Shown one piece after another: positions 11,801 to 23,719 of a stretch of DNA of 64,000 nt. Under the pieces are notes generated by a model, which was not told where the DNA came from, ran no database searches, and saw only the letters and a list, made by a program, of their open reading frames with translations. The position numbers were made by a program, and so were the translations under genes. The stretch covers positions 9,988,775 to 10,052,774 of the forward strand of contig CM075104.1 in NCBI GenBank assembly GCA_037576195.1, in the 5' to 3' direction. The first letter of the stretch is position 1; the number at the start of each line of letters is the position of its first letter. The DNA comes from Phytoseiulus persimilis (lineage: Eukaryota; Arthropoda; Arachnida; Mesostigmata; Phytoseiidae).

Positions 11801-14800
11801 AATATTGACAGACATCGTCGCCGCCCTATCCGGCAATTACGTACAGGCCGCTCGCGACAAGAAATATATTCTCAGATGTAGCCAAGCCGGATTCGAAGCA
11901 GCTGATGTTATGACAACGCAGCTTCACCCTCAGGGTGGCATTTCCGGGGCAGCTCGGTATCTTCCCTGCAGCATATTATCTCGCAATTTCTGAAACCGCG
12001 TTACAGTCGTATCTCCAAGATGATGAGCCTTGAGTTTTTTCCTCGTGAGTATAATTTTTATAAGGCCCACAGTCCAGCTGAATTCTCCTACATCCTGGGT
12101 CGTGCGTAAATATTGGGTTCTTGCAAAAGTTCTGAGCGCATAACTTCGACAGCTCACAACTCCGCTTCAAGGAGGCGGAGAAAGGTGAAATGTTGCTCAA
12201 AATGCGCAGAATTCAACTTCGGGGTTGCTTAGCTAGCGCGCATATGTCGCTGAATCTCACTGGCCGGAGCAGATACTCCTATGACCCCGTCTTCATTAAC
12301 TCATCGTTCAAACCTTCAACCGAGACTCTGGCAGAAGTGAAACCTTCCACATTTCCTTCCAAGCTCGGAGAAGAGTTCAAGAAAAAAAGTATTGGGTGCC
12401 CGCGGCATTTGGACCTCATGGACAGGTGTATCAATCAATCCAACGTTCGTTGAGCGATCACTGAGAACTGGATCGCTGTACTTGGTGCCCGGAGCCGGCG
12501 ATGACGCTCCGAAGAACAAGTGGAATAAAGAGCGGGGAAAAAGAGAGTGAAGGTCAGTGCATTTCGCATTTGTCTGAGCAACGCTGGGATTCTGGTCGAA
12601 TCTATCGAGCGGTACGGGGGCGCGCTGTGTGACACGGCGCGCCGAAGCGCTTGCGGATCCGGGACGCGGCGCTCAGCCCTGATCATGGAGTTCGTGAGAA
12701 ACGCTGTTTTCGGAAAAAAATGGACCACTCGGCCCCTGTGAAGCGCGGATATCGGCCCCGGAAGTTCCGATTTTTCAGCGATTTTCCGGTGATTTTCTTT
12801 CGTCGATTGAACTGTCTCATGGCTTGGATAAGCTGGAATGTCCCCGAGAACGCTACCAAAACTACCGAGAACGTCGTTGATTCACGTTCCATCGTTTTTC
12901 GCGTTGCGTGAAGTGACCCTAAGATCCGAAGTCGACGGAAAAGTCAAATCTGCTCCGTTCCCAGCGTCGCTTCCCGCTTTCCGTAGGAGCCTTCTGTCGC
13001 ATGCTGAACACTCGGTGTTGAACTGGCATTTTCGAGAGTCTTCTGAGCGTTTCAAGAGGGATCCCAGCTCATCTAATGCAGAGAATGCCGTTCAATTAGC
13101 GAGAGGAATCATTAAAAAACACGGAAAAATCAGATCGTTCGCAGCGGACAAATCGCGCTATTTCTCCTTGAAACAGCTCGATTCCCCACGAACATCATGA
13201 TTTCGAGGAGAAAACAGGGGGTCACAATCTTGGATTTGCCGCATTCGCAAAATCGTGATTTTTCGATTCTCGACCATTTCACTGAAACTATGACTGTTGG
13301 CAGGCCGTCCATTGGATCAACACGAACGGAGCCGTGAGTGAAACGTTTCGGAGGAGAGCCCAAAATATCGTTGTCGGGAATCGGTTCGATCAACTTCTGA
13401 CTGAAAGCTCGACTTTGGAAAGTTTGGCGTTACGACGTTTCGAATCAGGGCTTCCCGATTCCTATCTGGTTGACATAGCGTCCTTTCGAGCAGGAGTAAT
13501 CTGCGAGCGGGAATGAACAGCCCGGTAAATCCCGACGCTGGAAGCAGAGTCTCAACGAGACGGCGCCAGGCGATTCGCTGGAGTGGCGAAATGAGATCAC
13601 AACGCGGCACGCAGTCGTCTGGATCGCCCCGACTCTGACGAGGTATGTTTTCGCAGATTCAAGGCGAGGCGACCGAGATTCGGAGTTGACAAACGATGTC
13701 GTTTGTTAATATTATTATGTTCATTATCATTCGCGAATGAGGCATCTACATTCACTCCGGCTCCTTAGCTCAATCGCCGCCTCCTATATTGAGTCTCCTT
13801 TTCGGGACTCCTTGCGCCGTTAATGCTCCCACCACATAGCTTTCGAGAGTCTCTCGATTTGCTCCAAACGAATAGGACCATTATTTCCCAAGTTCGATCT
13901 GCACTGGATTGTCTACTGGAACCCATCATGAGGTCGAGTGATTCCCCTGTTAGCGTTCTCGAGCCACGTCGGCGAGAGGGCTTCTGAGGCAAGACTGCTT
14001 TCCGCGTCAATCAGCGAGTCTATTGTGACATTTTAAAGCTGGTCCGGCACTATTGCGAGCTTCCTGTCTCCTCAGCGCTGGCCTTTTCGATCTCAAGATT
14101 GAGGGAATGACTTATTCGCTATTGTGGAAGGGTCTGGATCAACTGCCTTTTCTTTTCTTAGAATTCTGGTCGGGAAAACCCATGGACGCACGGGATGCGG
14201 CTCCCGAGCCTGCTGCGGGTGCAGGAGGGGACGCGTGTGTTGCTCGGCCAGTGAGGAGTTTCCTCTGAGAACCCTTCTTCCGCCGCTCACCTGCGTGCGG
14301 AACTGCTGAGCGACCCCGGGCTCCTGACCACGCCGGCAATTTAGGGAGCCTTTTGGGAGAGGCCTTGGTTTGATTCAAGGAGCCGGCTCACAATAGGTGA
14401 TTGAGATCATGGAACAGATCATGAGGCGTTCACCTACGTAGACTCTGTTTACTCCTGTGAAACGCCGTCGTTGAATGAAAACTCAATGTTCCCCCAGCTC
14501 AGGCTCGAAACTCACGTTTTCTGGTCTTATTTCCACTTCCGAGTTTCTCCCTCCTTCGAGGACACAAGCGAATCACGTCGCTGCAGTTCCGAGTCACCTC
14601 GAGACCCCTCTCTAAGCAGATTCTCGGGGTTAATCTGAGATGACTTCTTGTTGGTATCCCTTCCTTTTGCTCCACTCTGTGAGGTTCGCTCATCCGACCA
14701 TGTTTGGAAAGGAGAGTTGACCCAGCGACATCCAGAGACGAACCCGAGAGACGTCGGCAAGAGCCCCGTTAGCGACACATCCTGGCCCGAGTATTCTCAA

Positions 14801-17499
14801 CTCCAGTGCGAGTATCTTCCAAGACGGGCATGATTGCGATCATGATTGCCCAAATCATGACTCCGATTATGGATATGGTTGAATATGATAATGATAGCCG
14901 TGCCCTATTTATTCAACTGAAGAGACTTTCGCCTATTTTACGGAATCCGTGGAGGCAACATCTGCCGTGGTTTGACGAAACATCGGGAAAAACGCTCCAC
15001 AGAACTGGAGAGGATCTTTTGATGTGATATCAGAACGCGTGACGAACATGGAGGTTGGTGCTACAAGTGCGTTTCTAGACCTAACAAAGTCGATGGGGAA
15101 TCGGAGAGATGAAGCACGGTTCATCGACTTCCATCCACCACGAGACAATGAGGGTATCAGGGGAGCCCGAAAAAAATCGAAAACGCTGCTTGGAGGAATG
15201 CGATCGAAAAGATCATATTCATGGGTTATCTTCCTACGCACTCGAAGTAGCGAGGGGGAAAAACTCCGACCTGAGAGCTGAGAGTCTTGTTCGACTCGAA
15301 TCCTCTGACTTCGCGAGCAACGGGCCTAGTCAGAAAAACACATGACGAAAACTATCGTGTTGAGTATCGCTCCTCGAGCGAAACTTTTTTTTTGTTTCTC
15401 GCGGCTTTCAAACTCGTAATGTTTTCAGTCTATACGGCTCCCCGCCGGCCGCCGTCGCCTGCGGCTGCAGTTGGAACTCGGCAGCCCGAATGGCTGTCAA
15501 CTCGAGAGCACTCCCCGCAACTTCCTTCTGGCTCCAGGAAAGTCATATATCGCGCAACAGCCCAGATTCCGCGTCCCTATGAACCCGAGTTTCGGTGCCA
15601 TTCAAAGACATCGAGCTCCGCAAAATAATGTGGTCGAGTTGGTTGTTTATCCGCGGCTCAGTCTTCGAAGCTCGTGTTGAGTGAGTCGGATGTTCGAATC
15701 AAAAAATTTGGCTTCGGCTGACGGAACTCGGGTCCAACTGAATATGATTGGGGCTCACGGAATCGTCGATACCACTTCTGCGCGAGCTCTCTCGACAGTT
15801 CGAGTCGCAACGAGATGGGGATCTACCAGGTGGTTGATTTCATCAGAACCGACAGCCTTGCTTTCCTCGATCAGAAGTTCACTAGGAGCTCCGCAGGATC
15901 AACAACTTGATGAGCGCAAGGCTCTGGAGGGCTTGATCAACAGCGTGCTTTATGCTACAGAGACCTGAGCCTGTATTGGAAGTTGTCAGAGGGAGGAACC
16001 AGGTTTGCATCACCGCATTGCTTCCTGAACTTGTTTCCTCCGGGACTCACGCAACTTGCCGTAGCGGAATTAACCCAGGATCTCGCAATCATAAAGTTCT
16101 GGGAAAGACGCTTGCTCGCGTGTCTCAAAGACCAGATTGAGCATTCAAACTGAAAATTATGCCAGAACGCACGGACTTCGAACCGCAAACGTTATAACCC
16201 CTCCAGTCTCGGCATTCTAGAAGATCTTATAAATGCTTGGTTTGTGAAGTTCGTGAGAGTCTAATTCGAGTCCCTGGATAGACGCAAAGAATCGCTCCCC
16301 CGGACGGGTCCCAAGAAACTAGCCGGTTGGGCCATATGGCTGAACTCTTCAGAACTCACAACCGAAATTTCGCGAACCTTCTAGGCAGTTGCGGCAACCA
16401 ACTTCTAGTTTTTCAAGGAGCAAACTTCCAGAGTGTGCATTCGACTTTAGTATAGTTCCCATTCGCAGCACCGTTTCCCTATCCAGCCCGCAACGACTTC
16501 GATTCGTCGAAAGAGAGACTTCCCTGATTCCCATCAAAAGTGGAACACAACAATGTTTCAGCAGCTGATTCCCGCTGGGCTGCACCTTCATTCGTGAACA
16601 AGCCGGCCTCGGGCCAGCCCTCGGTGGGGCTTTCCTTCGGGCTTCATGTCACGTTCTGCGTCGGCCTCCCTTTGGGTTTTTGCTGAGATATCAGAACGAC
16701 CGACCCCGAATATCCGTGAGGAATACCGCGCATATTTCAGAGTGTGTGCATTTTCGCGCTTAGAGGTACTCTTTGATACTCCCCACAGATTGCTCCCCGC
16801 ACTTGTGAGTTTCGAAGAAGCGGTGTCCGCGCGGATGTGTGCGCCGAAATTCGACCATCCCCGACTCCTCGAATCAGCATCCGGATTTCCCGCTCGTGAG
16901 TCATAATCATGAGCTCCGCAGCTCAAGGAGTTCTCCCACGCGCGTTCCCTGGAAACCGCCTTGGATTTGGAGCAGCTCTGTGTTCCGATGTTCGGAAAAC
17001 ACGCTACCACTTCCATCACCTCGTTGATCAGGGCTTTCTCAGAACAACGATTCTCCAAGAATAGTGGTTCTGATGGTTAGGAGCCGAGCGTGCCCGCTGT
17101 GTCGGATCACACCCTCTTCGCGTCTCCCCATGGAAAAAAAAATGGAAAATATTGGGGACAATTCCTCACAAAACTTACTCGATAATATCGTTTCCAATAT
17201 TCCTCCACATGAAGGGCAATGTCCGCCTGTCTGTCGTAGTGTTATCAATCGACTGCCAAATCAATGATAGAAATGGCATGACTTGCGGGATGTTCAATGG
17301 TGGTTCTCTTGGAAGTACTTGAGCCACGCACTCTCTTCTGCTCTACCCTCGAAAGAAATTATTGGCAATATTTGTCTATAACCGTTTATGAAAGGCAATG
17401 TTTGGAGCTGCAAGTGTGCGCACTGTCGGGGGGTTCCCTAGAAGATCATGGGCTGACGCATCCAACTCCGGAACTCTCGGAGTGCGTCTGTCGGCGTCG

Positions 17500-17600
17500 G
17501 CCCCGACTCTGGGAATCCCAGAGTCACATCCCAGGATTCGGAAGTTCATGAGCGATTGTCGACACGTCCTACACAACCGACGAGAATCTTGATTCCGTGA
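17500..17600 (+). repeat. Dispersed repeat, copy 1 of 2
   Basis: This segment aligns without gaps to 19206-19306 with about 81 matches in 100 positions. Shared blocks include ACACAACCGACGA and the palindromic CTCTGGGAA..CCCAG near the start. No coding potential or terminal repeats are evident. Confidence 0.7.
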
Positions 17601-19205
17601 AGGCTCAAGCGGTCACATACACTGCAAGAAAGCATCGATGGCCACAGGACAGTAACATATCAATTGTTCGGATAACTCATGAGAACTACATCTTAATCCG
17701 TGCCAATGTGCCCTGAACCAAAGGGTCCCGCGCCGGAATGTCCGAGCCCGATTTCCGAGAAGGAGGTGTAGGATCAGAGTCGGGTCCCAGAACTAGTCTT
17801 TTATCCCATTCCCAGCGGCATAAGAGCCATATTTATCCTAATTGTAGGGCATGCTTAGCAGTTTTTCGACCATACTGGGGATGCCTGCTAGAAAGAACGT
17901 GCCCCACAAATAGTGCGCGCCCGCTCAAATTCTCAACCTTCCCAATAGCGCGCTGATTGGCTAATGCTTGGCGCGGCGCTCCGCTACGAGTGAACGTTTT
18001 AATCGTTTGCGACCAAACAACTTTCTCCCTTCTCTAGCAACGAGAGTGTCGCAGCAAGTTCGAAGCGATGGCAGGTTTCTCAAGAGGTGGAACGTGCGGC
18101 CGCTCACGCGGAATGCTCGCAAGCAGAGCATGCCCCTTAATGAGAACTACGGATTATAGCTCGAATTCCCCCCCCCCGTGCGTGGAAACCAGCCAATAAT
18201 CTAAACCACGAGTACTATCATCCCGGTTATAGATAATCGCGGGCATGAGAACGTATGATATGAAGTCTTTGTCCATTGCGACGATCGCATTCGTTAAGTA
18301 CCTCTCGGCTCCCCTGGAGAGCAACCTCATCGGATGCATACGGATTGCCCCTCCCCGAAGCTCCGGGACATCGATAGCGAGCTCATGAAGCACAATCCGC
18401 AGGACTCGACGTTGCAGGCAAACGCTCACCTGTTCCATTAGATTTCAACTCTACGTTCGTCGGGAGCGACAGGAACTGTCGGGAGGAACCAAACTCTGTG
18501 CGTACCTCCTAATTCTGTTGGAGAACGAAGTTCTGCGGTTTCAGCCCCCTCATAGATGCCACTCTTGTTCAGAGAAGCACTCGTATCAGAGGGAGCACCC
18601 GAGTTCGAGAGAGTGCGAGACGGCAGGATCACCATTGACGAATCATGGAACAGTCAACATTACACCGATTATTCGGATGAATTGACCTTACATAGAAGCC
18701 GAGCTGACGAGTTCTCGTCCGCCTCGGGAAATCGATATGCGCCTTGGAACACTGGAAAACATTGAAAGTTCCATCACTGGTACATCCCCTGTAGACGAGT
18801 GTCCGAGTCCGTTATTACGAGCTTCCTCTGATTGGAACGGGCGCGCTGCGCTCGTCGGCATTTTGGAGGACGTTACCCCCACAATTGGGCCGTCAACGCC
18901 GACACGGGTCCAACTTTCGAATGGACTCCGAGACGGACTCAGAGTTTCGGTTGGAATAGGGTGACAGGGAATAGCGCAATGGAAAATGGATGCGCCAGAC
19001 GAGAGAAAACTTCGAAGCCCGTCAGGGCGTTCGAAAGAAGTCCAAGTCTCAAGTGCTCTGCAGAGCTGTGACGGTGCGAAACAGTGTTGAAAGTCTTTGG
19101 CGGATCTCGGAGCTCCCGCCAACAGTTTTCCCTTCCTCAGGGCATCGGTCCCCTCCGGGGTACGTAGCAGAGACAGAGAGGAACGGAAACCAAAGGTTCG
19201 CGCCG

Positions 19206-19306
19206 GCTTCAACTCTGGGAAACCCAGGGTAACATCAACGGATTCCGAAGTTCACGAGCGAAATTCGACACATCGTACACAACCGACGAAAATCTCGATT
19301 CTGTGA
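19206..19306 (+). repeat. Dispersed repeat, copy 2 of 2
   Basis: Direct-orientation partner of 17500-17600, 1.7 kb apart. Similarity ends abruptly on both sides, as expected for two insertions of one family rather than a large tandem duplication. Confidence 0.7.
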
Positions 19307-20379
19307 CCTTGTGCCCCAAAACCTCTTTTCCGCCCCGTGCGTTGCATTGTGCTGCAGCACATAATAACGAGTGTTCTAACTCCCAACAATGGATGGAAAA
19401 TATCCACGTCAGATTCTCTCGAAGGTGTTCAAACGAGGCGTAACACTGCAGGTCGGGAGGCTGAATTCACGAGCATTGCACAGAGCCTCTGGAATCCACC
19501 GAACAGCGATGCCACGAACACTTCGAGTTTCCGAATTTCGCTTGGCACGCATCGATTCGGAAGACGATCTGCCCGATAGGGAACACACAGGAATGACCTC
19601 GAATGCTCCCACTGGCTCCGTCACTCCGAGCGCCTTCGTGAGCTTTTGTGACATTCCAGACCCACCACTCCAGTGTCCTTCCCAGAACAGGCGCCATCGA
19701 AATGGGATTCCCAGCACGGCAGTGAAGGGAGCACGCGTTGTGTTGACAGCATCCGCGCTTCCGGAATTTCGCCGTTCGACGCGCTTGAGAAGGTTTGGCA
19801 GCCTTATATGTCTTCGCGCGATTCTGTGTCAGCCTCGCTCGGGCGTCACTCCAACGCTGGATATCGTGTTCGGAAACTCTCTTCCGCTGTGGGCCCTGTT
19901 CCTTGTGCTAGCTCATTTCTGTCTCCAATCCTCAATACACGCGAACTTTTCTGTCGCCGGACTCGAGGACAGAGAGTCACCTTCGTTATAAGTTCGCTCT
20001 GATTGTGTTGATCTGGGAGCCAGCTTCGTGTTGCATCGAAAGCAACCACACTGCCCCAGCGCAAGCTGACTTTATTGGAAAGTGGCTGGTAGAATTGCGA
20101 TGAGGCATCTTCCAGGGTCCTGTGATCTCTCTCCTTCCTGTCAGGATCGCAGTTACTCTTCTCCCTTCGACCGCGAAACATGATTATTCGTCGGGAATCG
20201 TCGGAACCGAACAATCTTCCATGTTAAACGATCATCTGACCCGAACTCATGGAACTGAGCTCTTGGTACGGTGAGAAGCGGGAGTCACTCCAAAACATTC
20301 ACTCTAACGGACCAGTGCCATCTACCCCGAAATCCCGCAGATTGCCAACCTTTCCCAACAAAATGCGCCGGATGAGATC

Positions 20380-20505
20380 GTCATCTGCCGAGTCCGCTAT
20401 CTGATGAGCTGTTTTTCTGACGAGTTCGTTATTTGATCATTTCATTATCCGATACGTTTGTTATTTAATGCGTTTTTCTCCAAGGAAATAGAAAAAAACG
20501 TTTTG
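20380..20505 (-). repeat. Short-period repeat built on ATCAGATAACGAA
   Basis: On the minus strand the segment reads as degenerate units of about 16-18 bp resembling CTCATCAGATAACGAA and ends with CGATCTCATC followed by GCGC and a T-rich tract. The same arrangement recurs in the opposite orientation at 28540-28680. Confidence 0.6.
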
Positions 20506-20509
20506 CTGT

Positions 20510-21055
20510 CTGTGGGGTTATAGGGCAGTCATGGGTGCCTGGGTCTCAAGCTCGCGAACCAGCCATTTATGAAGTATCCGATGCATGGAAACTTGAACTC
20601 CGCTTACACCTAGAACGCCGATACCGATAGCGGAATCCCACGCTCTTCTTTGGAACCGACGAATCGCGTCAACTTAGGAACCCATCATCGGTAATAATTC
20701 CGGGCCTACATGTCCACCCTATATGTCGGAGTCCGAGAGGGAACGGAGAGACGTGGGCTCTGTTCGATAATAATATTCGATGATTCACTGAGATAGATAG
20801 ATCATCTCGAAGAAATTTGAGGCAGCTGCTCCGACTCCTCGGGATTCCATGGGGGAAGTAGGAGTAAGGCCGCCCCACAAAACCGGTGTGGCATTACGCC
20901 ATTTGAGAAATCGAAATAACGGGGAGTGGAAGCGATACACGTTTTGAGGCGGCAGAAGAAAGGTTATGAAACGCGTAGAGGGGTGCGCTGGAGAAATAGT
21001 CACATTCATGTCCCCTGATCGCAGCAACAATGTCAGCATGCAACGATTGAGGCGA
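20510..21055. other. No gene identified
   Basis: Nothing recognisable on either strand between the short-period repeat and the next retrotransposon relic. Confidence 0.5.
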
Positions 21056-21059
21056 TTAA

Positions 21060-21480
21060 CCTAATAATAGGCCTTTTCCGACGATGGATTCGTCTGTTGA
21101 ACGGGCACCATGAACAATGCGGGAGAACATACATCAGAGTGGGGGCAAGCTTCGGATTGAAACAGGGCTCTTCCCTCTCGAGCGCCCTATTTATCCTCTG
21201 CACATCGGAACTCGAAAACGGGCTCACGCAAAGTGGAGCAAGCTTCGGAGTCCGATCTTAATTCGGTCAGCATCATTTCCAACACTATGTTCCAATTCGG
21301 CTGATTGGTACACGTTGTTTGTTCTGTGTTGCAGCTCGTTCCTTACTGATCGAAAATTCCAACTGGAATGGTGGAATATCGTCGCAGATCGAAGAATGCC
21401 TGATCACTGGTGTACAAGACGAAGCTTGCCCTCGAAAAGTGGGAAAAGGAGACCAAATGATCTGCGTAGGCACCTGAAAT
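21060..21480 (+). pseudogene. Non-LTR retrotransposon reverse transcriptase relic (C)
   Basis: A short RT fragment. After IGLFRRWIRLLN, the frame gives RTYIRVGASFGLKQGSSLSS followed by ALFILCTSELEKGL, matching the domain 4-5 block (VRVGG...GLRQGSPLSPLLFILY.SDLE) of LINE reverse transcriptases. The catalytic DD motif that should follow within 40 residues is not readable; the frame decays after about 21290. It lies just upstream of the Tc1 relic, suggesting nested insertions. Confidence 0.62.
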
Positions 21481-21639
21481 GAAAGGCGGACCCGGTCAGG
21501 ATGTCAGCTTGTACATATCTCGAACCAAGTCAAGATCAATGAACCCATACCTATAGAAATTAGAAGCATTCTTGCGGGTGGTCAGCATATGAGATGACGA
21601 GGGAATGGCACCTAATTCCCGGTTGAAAGATGATCAAAT

Positions 21640-22280
21640 TGAGAATCGAATCGGTCACCCGACGAGCGGTCTCGAGCTGGTCGCGAGCGAGATCGCAAAC
21701 AGTCATATTCTCGAATGAAAAGAAGATCACTTCAGATGGATCGGATGATTTTCGCCATCATTGGCGTGATCTGCGTATAGAGCAAGGCAGCATCCTGAGC
21801 CGAAACTTCGGTGCGGGTTCAGTGATGGTTTGGGCTTCAATTTGAAGATAAATCTCGCATTGAATTTCTAGCCGTTTCGCAAACCTCAGAGACATACGCT
21901 CAAGGATTGGGGGACCACCGGTTGCTTTCCACGAGCGAAGTGCACAATCCAGAACTCGATTTCATGCAAGACAGCGCCGTAAATCATGGCTCAGAGTTCA
22001 TTGCGGTTTGAGGACGATTCCATGAGACTACTGGCCCATCGCCATTCTGTCCGAATTTCCTATTGAGAACGTTGAGGCGTGCTCCCTCGCCTAGTTTATT
22101 TCGATGCAAAGCAATATGGCACGCTTCCAGAGCTCAAGGAACCCATAAGAGAGATCCGGGGTCAAATTCCACTTTTATACTTGAAGAAGGTCATCGACTC
22201 GATCCCTATCCGCATGAGAGGATCGACGACAAAGTACTGATGTGGGGATTTTCTCAATACATTTTCAGCGTCGAGTGAAT
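21640..22280 (+). pseudogene. Tc1-like transposase relic
   Basis: A decayed Tc1-family transposase. The block at about 21700-21845 reads TVIFSNEKKITSDGSDDF and then GAGSVMVWASI, the FSDEKKFNLDGPDGF...GGGSVMVWGAI signature. The first catalytic Asp has become Asn (FSNEK). The second block FMQDSAVNH (about 21960) keeps its Asp. The third block reads PIENV at about 22063 after a frameshift. The C-terminal part at about 22085-22235 reads ELKEPIREIRGQIPLLYLKK, the expected coiled tail. At least two frame changes and four stops show it is dead. It is a different lineage from the DD37D element at 5.5 kb. Confidence 0.82.
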
Positions 22281-22289
22281 GAAACTAGG

Positions 22290-23140
22290 CGGCATCATGC
22301 GGAATTGCACCCCGAAATCGAACTTTGCCTCATAGAATCGATAGAAATCGTCGCTGAAGGCGTAATTCCTGATCGTGCGTATCAATCCACGAATACGTGC
22401 GCGACCCAAACAGATTCGTTCTCTCTACAGCTCGGAGAAATGGGGTGACCTCATCCTGACTTCTTCCACTGTAGATCTACGTTCGAACAGTTTCTCATTA
22501 AGTGAGCAGCGCTGCCAGTATGACGAGCTCGCTGAACGCTCATTACCAGCCGTACGTTGCACGTCGCCGGTCTGTTTTAGCTATGGAGAGACGGGGTCTT
22601 CAATCACACGTCTGTTAACAAACACGAGCTGAACTTCCACAGGAAGCCTTCCCGTCCCGCATGAGAAGTGAGCGCACTGGAACAGCTTTTTGGAGCCCTT
22701 CACTGGGTAGATGATAACGCTCGAGCGCTACTTCCCCGAAATCGCTCGCTTTTTGGTTGTGTACTAGATCAGATCCCTATGGGAGGGTGCATTGACAGTA
22801 TCGAACGTTCGACTCAAGCAGGGAAGCCGAGCTTCGATCGTTGCACTGATTCAGAGGAAATCGTAGTACAGAGCAGAATGCCGCATTTCCCCGATTCGAG
22901 AGAACCAATTTATTCAGTTTCTTCTGTTTCACTGATTCTTTCAGGGCCCTCCAATGAACGGACATACTGCTAGATTGTGAGAGAGCTTACGGGCTTATCG
23001 TTCCTCCATGGAAACCTACGGGATGCGGGCCGTTTCAGTCGACGGGCTTCGTCTCCTGAAGCCACAGCCTGCGACAGACCTGCTGACGGTTTGATGGCAG
23101 ACACGAGGCATGAGAGAAAAAAAAATGAGTTGTGGAAACA
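22290..23140. other. No gene identified
   Basis: No recognisable coding or RNA feature. The overlapping frames at 22970-23545 are largely antisense or 3' flank to the secreted-protein gene that ends at 23365. Confidence 0.5.
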
Positions 23141-23146
23141 AAAGCA

Positions 23147-23152
23147 TTTATT
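23147..23152 (-). terminator. Polyadenylation signal AATAAA
   Basis: AATAAA on the minus strand 210 bp beyond the stop of the gene at 23365-23718, followed about 25 bp later by a T-rich stretch on that strand, which fits a downstream element. Confidence 0.55.
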
Positions 23153-23364
23153 CGGAAAATCCAATCCGCTCGAGGTCTTGCGAACCAACGACTTTCGCCG
23201 TATACTGCGTATACACGGGGGAAGTATATCTTTAACACGTGGCTCTCGGAAAACAAAAACTCCTGTGGGACTCAGGGGAACGTTGGGTTCAGAGACACCC
23301 GATGCCAGGTATTCCAAGCAGGGTCGCACAATAAACATTCGCCGAAACGAGGGTTTTGGTTTCT

Positions 23365-23718
23365 TCAGCGGCTTCCCGCGGTAGTCATTTCTGTGCTGAC
23401 CTCCGGCGGACTCGAGTCGCAGTCCTTCATGGGCTTGGGTCGCGATTCCATCATGCATTTCTCAAAGGCAGCAAGCTGCGTTGCGTCGGTTATCAGAGCT
23501 TTCGCCTTGGCCTGGTGCTCCTGCATCGTGATGTTCATCTCCTGAGGGGTCGGAGGTGCGCGAGGACGCCCTGTGGGTCTCGGGAACGCGGCATTCAGTT
23601 CCTCCACGGTCCCTTCTGATAGCCCGGCTTCTTCGGCGCATTTGAGGTGCGGTGGCACCTTTCGACGACAGTCAGCCGCGACGAGGAACACAAAAACCAT
23701 TGCAAAAAAAGACTTCAT
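23365..23718 (-). CDS. Small secreted protein, four cysteines, unknown family
   Basis: A 117-residue single-exon frame opening with a strong signal peptide, MKSFFAMVFVFLVAADC. The mature part is hydrophilic, starts with CRRKVPPHLKC, has a Pro/Arg-rich segment (about residues 47-60), then a predicted helical stretch with EHQAKAKALITDATQLAAF, and ends with two more cysteines in EKCMMES and KDCDSS followed by a Ser/Thr tail. Four cysteines after the signal suggest two disulfides. It is shorter and poorer in Cys than an odorant-binding protein, and I recognise no family. The minus-strand polyadenylation signal at 23147 supports it. Upstream introns in the 5' UTR cannot be excluded. Confidence 0.6.
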   Translation of the reverse strand: MKSFFAMVFVFLVAADCRRKVPPHLKCAEEAGLSEGTVEELNAAFPRPTGRPRAPPTPQEMNITMQEHQAKAKALITDATQLAAFEKCMMESRPKPMKDCDSSPPEVSTEMTTAGSR

Positions 23719-23719
23719 A

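Larger units (their letters stand above)
8850..20370. other. Long stretch with no supported gene
   Basis: About 11.5 kb with many short open frames on both strands but nothing that looks like a protein family, a chain of exons or an RNA gene. It includes GC-rich imperfect repeats of GCCCGCAA/TTGCGGGC at about 9250-9480, a poly-C run at about 10974-10990, and the duplicated 100-bp repeat listed separately at 17500 and 19206. The longest frames (for example 19389-19991 on plus and 16588-17058 on minus) show no family motifs and no splice context, so I leave them uncalled. Divergent or single-exon lineage-specific genes could be missed here. Confidence 0.5.

Noticed and set aside
19389..19991. 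200-codon plus-strand frame
   Set aside because: No recognisable domain, no splice or polyadenylation context, competing open frames on both strands.
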